A stretch of 64,000 bases of DNA from Bilophila wadsworthia ATCC 49260 (lineage in GTDB: Bacteria; Desulfobacterota; Desulfovibrionia; Desulfovibrionales; Desulfovibrionaceae): positions 1-64,000 of the forward strand of contig NZ_JNJP01000001.1 in NCBI RefSeq assembly GCF_000701705.1, in the 5' to 3' direction. Below, in pieces: positions 62,264 through 64,000 of the stretch. Positions within the stretch are counted from its first letter, which is position 1. The number at the start of each line of letters is the position of its first letter. The notes under the pieces are model-generated. The model did no database searches and was not told the origin of the DNA. It saw nothing but the letters and a program-made list of their open reading frames with translations. The translations under genes were made by a program, and so were the position numbers.

Positions 62264-63259
62264 CTACTTCATGGCTTCAAGTGCTTGATCGACAAACTGC
62301 TTACCGCCGACCGTATCATAAAACTTGGGCCATACGCTGCGAGCCTTTTCCGCCCACTTGTCCTCATCGGACACGGTGCCTATGACCATACCGCCGTCGA
62401 TGCATTGCTGAAGCGCCTTGGCATCCTCTTCTTCAGACCACTTCCATTCATACTCAGCAGCTTCCCTGGCTGCGCGAACAAAAAGCTCCCGAGTATCAGG
62501 GTCCAGCTTGGCAAACCAGCGCTCGCTCACAAGAATGGGAGCCACCCACAGCATATAGTGGATATCTGTGATGTACTTCTGCACTTCCCAAAATTTGGCG
62601 TCACGATTGATCAAGTGTGGATTTTCCTGACCGTCGATAACTCCCTGCTGAAGACCGTTGAAGGTTTCAATCCACGGAAGAGGATGTGGCTCCACTCCCC
62701 ACGAACGAAACGCGGCAAGCTGTAACTCCACGGGAGGAACGCGCCACTTGAGGCCAGCCATATCGTCGATGGTCTTGATGGGACGTTTGGAATTGGTCAG
62801 TACGCGGTAGCCTCCGATCAGCCAACCCAAGGGGCGGGTCTTACTTTGCTCCGTGATGGCTTCATTAAAAGTCTTCATGAATGCCTCGTTTCGGAAAAAC
62901 GTGAAGGCATGCTGCTTTGAAGGAAACATATAAGGAAGGATGACCAACGTGGCTTTCGGAGCAAATGGTGTCAGATTGCCCGCAGCGAGAACTCCCATCT
63001 GGATCTCATTGCTGCGCAGCTGCTTGACGACTGCCTGTTCGTCTCCAAGAACACCTCCCGTGTATAGTTCGCATTTAATCTTGCCATTCGATTCCTTATG
63101 GACGATTTCAGCGAGCCGAGCCAGCGGTACCGCCTGCACAGAACCGGGAGGAGTGGAACAGGCAATGCGGACTGTCATGCTTTTGTACTCCTTGGCATGT
63201 GAAACACCGCCCAGAACCATACCAAAAGACAATAGCGCAAATATAAGAGCCTTTTTCAT
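62264..63259 (-). CDS. dctP: TRAP transporter substrate-binding protein (DctP family)
   Basis: 331 residues with a Sec signal peptide (KKALIFALLSFGMVLGGV, cut after SHA). Features of DctP proteins: VRIACSTPPGSVQAVPLARL, then KCELYTGGVLGDEQAVVKQL, the conserved substrate-contacting Arg in GLKWRVPPVELQLAAFRSWG, and FNGLQQGVIDGQENPHLINR. It binds a carboxylate or related ligand in the periplasm. The Arg in WRVP normally forms a salt bridge with a carboxyl group. The -24/-12 element at 63397 lies 138 bases upstream. The 3' neighbours are dctQ and dctM. Confidence 0.93.
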   Translation of the reverse strand: MKKALIFALLSFGMVLGGVSHAKEYKSMTVRIACSTPPGSVQAVPLARLAEIVHKESNGKIKCELYTGGVLGDEQAVVKQLRSNEIQMGVLAAGNLTPFAPKATLVILPYMFPSKQHAFTFFRNEAFMKTFNEAITEQSKTRPLGWLIGGYRVLTNSKRPIKTIDDMAGLKWRVPPVELQLAAFRSWGVEPHPLPWIETFNGLQQGVIDGQENPHLINRDAKFWEVQKYITDIHYMLWVAPILVSERWFAKLDPDTRELFVRAAREAAEYEWKWSEEEDAKALQQCIDGGMVIGTVSDEDKWAEKARSVWPKFYDTVGGKQFVDQALEAMK

Positions 63260-63396
63260 GAGTCACTCCTTCATTGAAGATTGTTGGAACTTAGTCCACG
63301 CACGCTCCGCATGGAGAGGGCCATTGGAGATGCTTTCCCTGAGAGCCCAAACCGGTTAGATCGGCCGACTGATCCCGCCCAGATGTTCTCTTAGTT

Positions 63397-63412
63397 TGCA
63401 AGGAGTGTTCCC
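63397..63412 (-). promoter_or_regulatory. Sigma-54-like promoter of the TRAP operon
   Basis: On the minus strand GGGAACACTCCTTGCA has correctly spaced GG and GC and a full TTGCA half; only the first base differs from the consensus T. The core resembles the module A promoter (GGAACAC). It lies 138 bases before dctP and after the activator end. Confidence 0.65.
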
Positions 63413-63507
63413 GCGACATGTCCTCCTAAGGTGACAAAAAATGTTCAGTTATTTTAATGTATAAAGAAGATAAAAGATCTTATTTTCAGAATGTTGCCCT
63501 AAAAAAA

Positions 63508-63534
63508 TGCGGAAAAGCATTCCACTTGTCCGCA
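63508..63534. promoter_or_regulatory. Inverted repeat upstream of the TRAP promoter
   Basis: TGCGGA at 63508 and TCCGCA at 63529 are 6-base arms around 15 bases, about 100 bases upstream of the -24/-12 element. A possible activator site; short arms make this weak. Confidence 0.3.
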
Positions 63535-63596
63535 CGTTGTATATTTCCTCATACAGGCCATGAGTGAGGTGTAATCTCCCCTATACATTTCTCCAT

Positions 63597-64000
63597 TCAT
63601 GTACGACCAGAAGAACTTCGCCGGATTCCGTACCGCTTGAATTTTCCATACAAAGTAACGCGGGTGATGCCCAACTCCTGTGCTGTCTTGGAGACGTTCC
63701 CATTATTCTTCTGTAAAACGGAAAGAAGATAGTTAGCCTCTTGGGACTCCATATAGTCCGAAAGGCTACGACCGTGCGCGGTGACGGGAGAAGGGCTGTC
63801 CGGGATGACGTTTTTGCTGACGAGTTCATTTGGTAAATCTTTAATATCAATAACCTTATCCGTGCAATGTATGGAAGCATGTACCAATGCATTGAACAGC
63901 TGCCGCACATTGCCCGGCCACTCGTAAACACTCATCGCCCGAGCAGCCTTCTCAGTGAAATCTATGTCCAAATAACCTATCTTGGACAGGATATGTCGCG
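63597..64000 (-). CDS. Sigma-54-dependent activator, C-terminal end (partial)
   Basis: The gene continues past the right edge. About 134 codons are visible: the end of the AAA+ domain (AMSVYEWPGNVRQLFNALVH), a linker, and a Fis-type HTH (NNGNVSKTAQELGITRVTLY) with a basic tail. WPGNVRQL is the conserved region after the sensor II Arg of NtrC-type activators. It lies upstream of the TRAP promoter on the same strand and is the best candidate activator for the TRAP, acoABC and lplA promoters. Confidence 0.85.
   Translation of the reverse strand, partial: RHILSKIGYLDIDFTEKAARAMSVYEWPGNVRQLFNALVHASIHCTDKVIDIKDLPNELVSKNVIPDSPSPVTAHGRSLSDYMESQEANYLLSVLQKNNGNVSKTAQELGITRVTLYGKFKRYGIRRSSSGRT

Noticed and set aside
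1..64000. CRISPR array or other regularly spaced repeats
   Set aside because: No set of evenly spaced identical repeats was visible on reading the window.

Overview
This window looks like a chromosomal segment of a Gram-negative anaerobe of the Desulfovibrionaceae type; Bilophila or a close relative is my best guess, inferred from gene content and not from any marker gene. The reasons are: moderately high GC; a dense set of sigma-54-dependent activators paired with -24/-12 promoters; several fumarate-reductase/adenylylsulfate-reductase-like flavoproteins with ferredoxins and SLC13-type anion transporters; a TRAP transporter next to an acetoin-dehydrogenase-like complex; and outer-membrane proteins (autotransporter, PagL-like barrel). 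I saw no rRNA, tRNA or CRISPR array.

Layout. 1-4.2 kb: decayed material, namely an autotransporter tail with one in-frame stop, a broken double-HTH LuxR-like regulator, and a frameshifted AlpA-like gene beside a frameshifted tyrosine integrase. 4.3-13.7 kb: a PAS/GAF/GGDEF protein, an EamA exporter with two SDR dehydrogenases, a sigma-54 activator, and its divergent gltS-type symporter plus YtcJ-like amidohydrolase. 13.8-22.2 kb (module A): a 1022-residue TPR-containing sigma-54 activator divergent from an Fe-S/GltD-like oxidoreductase, a flavoprotein reductase and an SLC13 permease. 22.3-34.4 kb: accessory genes, namely phage-type regulators, a short alkylsulfatase-like metallo-hydrolase, a CI/Cro-like divergent pair with twin operators, an MFS exporter, a solute-binding-protein plus Cache-GGDEF-EAL pair, a PagL-like protein and an orphan YjhX toxin. 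34.4-40.0 kb (module B): a PrpR-type sigma-54 activator divergent from a second flavoprotein reductase, a small 2x[4Fe-4S] ferredoxin and a second SLC13 permease.

40.1-42.2 kb holds remains of a two-component system and a Cache sensor, followed by a methyltransferase of different base composition. 43.8-49.8 kb: an AraC regulator divergent from an alpha/beta hydrolase, an exported cupin, an Fe-S aldo-keto reductase, a decayed second aldo-keto reductase and a Tat-exported flavodoxin-like protein, plausibly a carbonyl/redox stress cluster. 50-51.4 kb: a phage-tail-like fragment and a decayed Doc toxin-antitoxin pair. 51.7-64 kb: an acetoin-type 2-oxo acid dehydrogenase regulon, namely E1alpha/E1beta/E2 on one strand and lipoate ligase, metallo-hydrolase, E3 and SDR on the other, each behind a sigma-54-like promoter, plus a TRAP transporter and the end of a further sigma-54 activator.

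How the genes fit together: at four loci a sigma-54 activator sits next to a -24/-12 element that drives a transporter and catabolic or reductive enzymes, so substrate-induced import coupled to redox metabolism is the theme. The two reductase/transporter/activator modules are paralogous in architecture and look like a reusable cassette for cytoplasmic reduction of imported organic anions. About ten genes carry a single stop, a frameshift or an internal deletion. This means either active gene decay or a sequence with indel errors, and reads would be needed to tell which.
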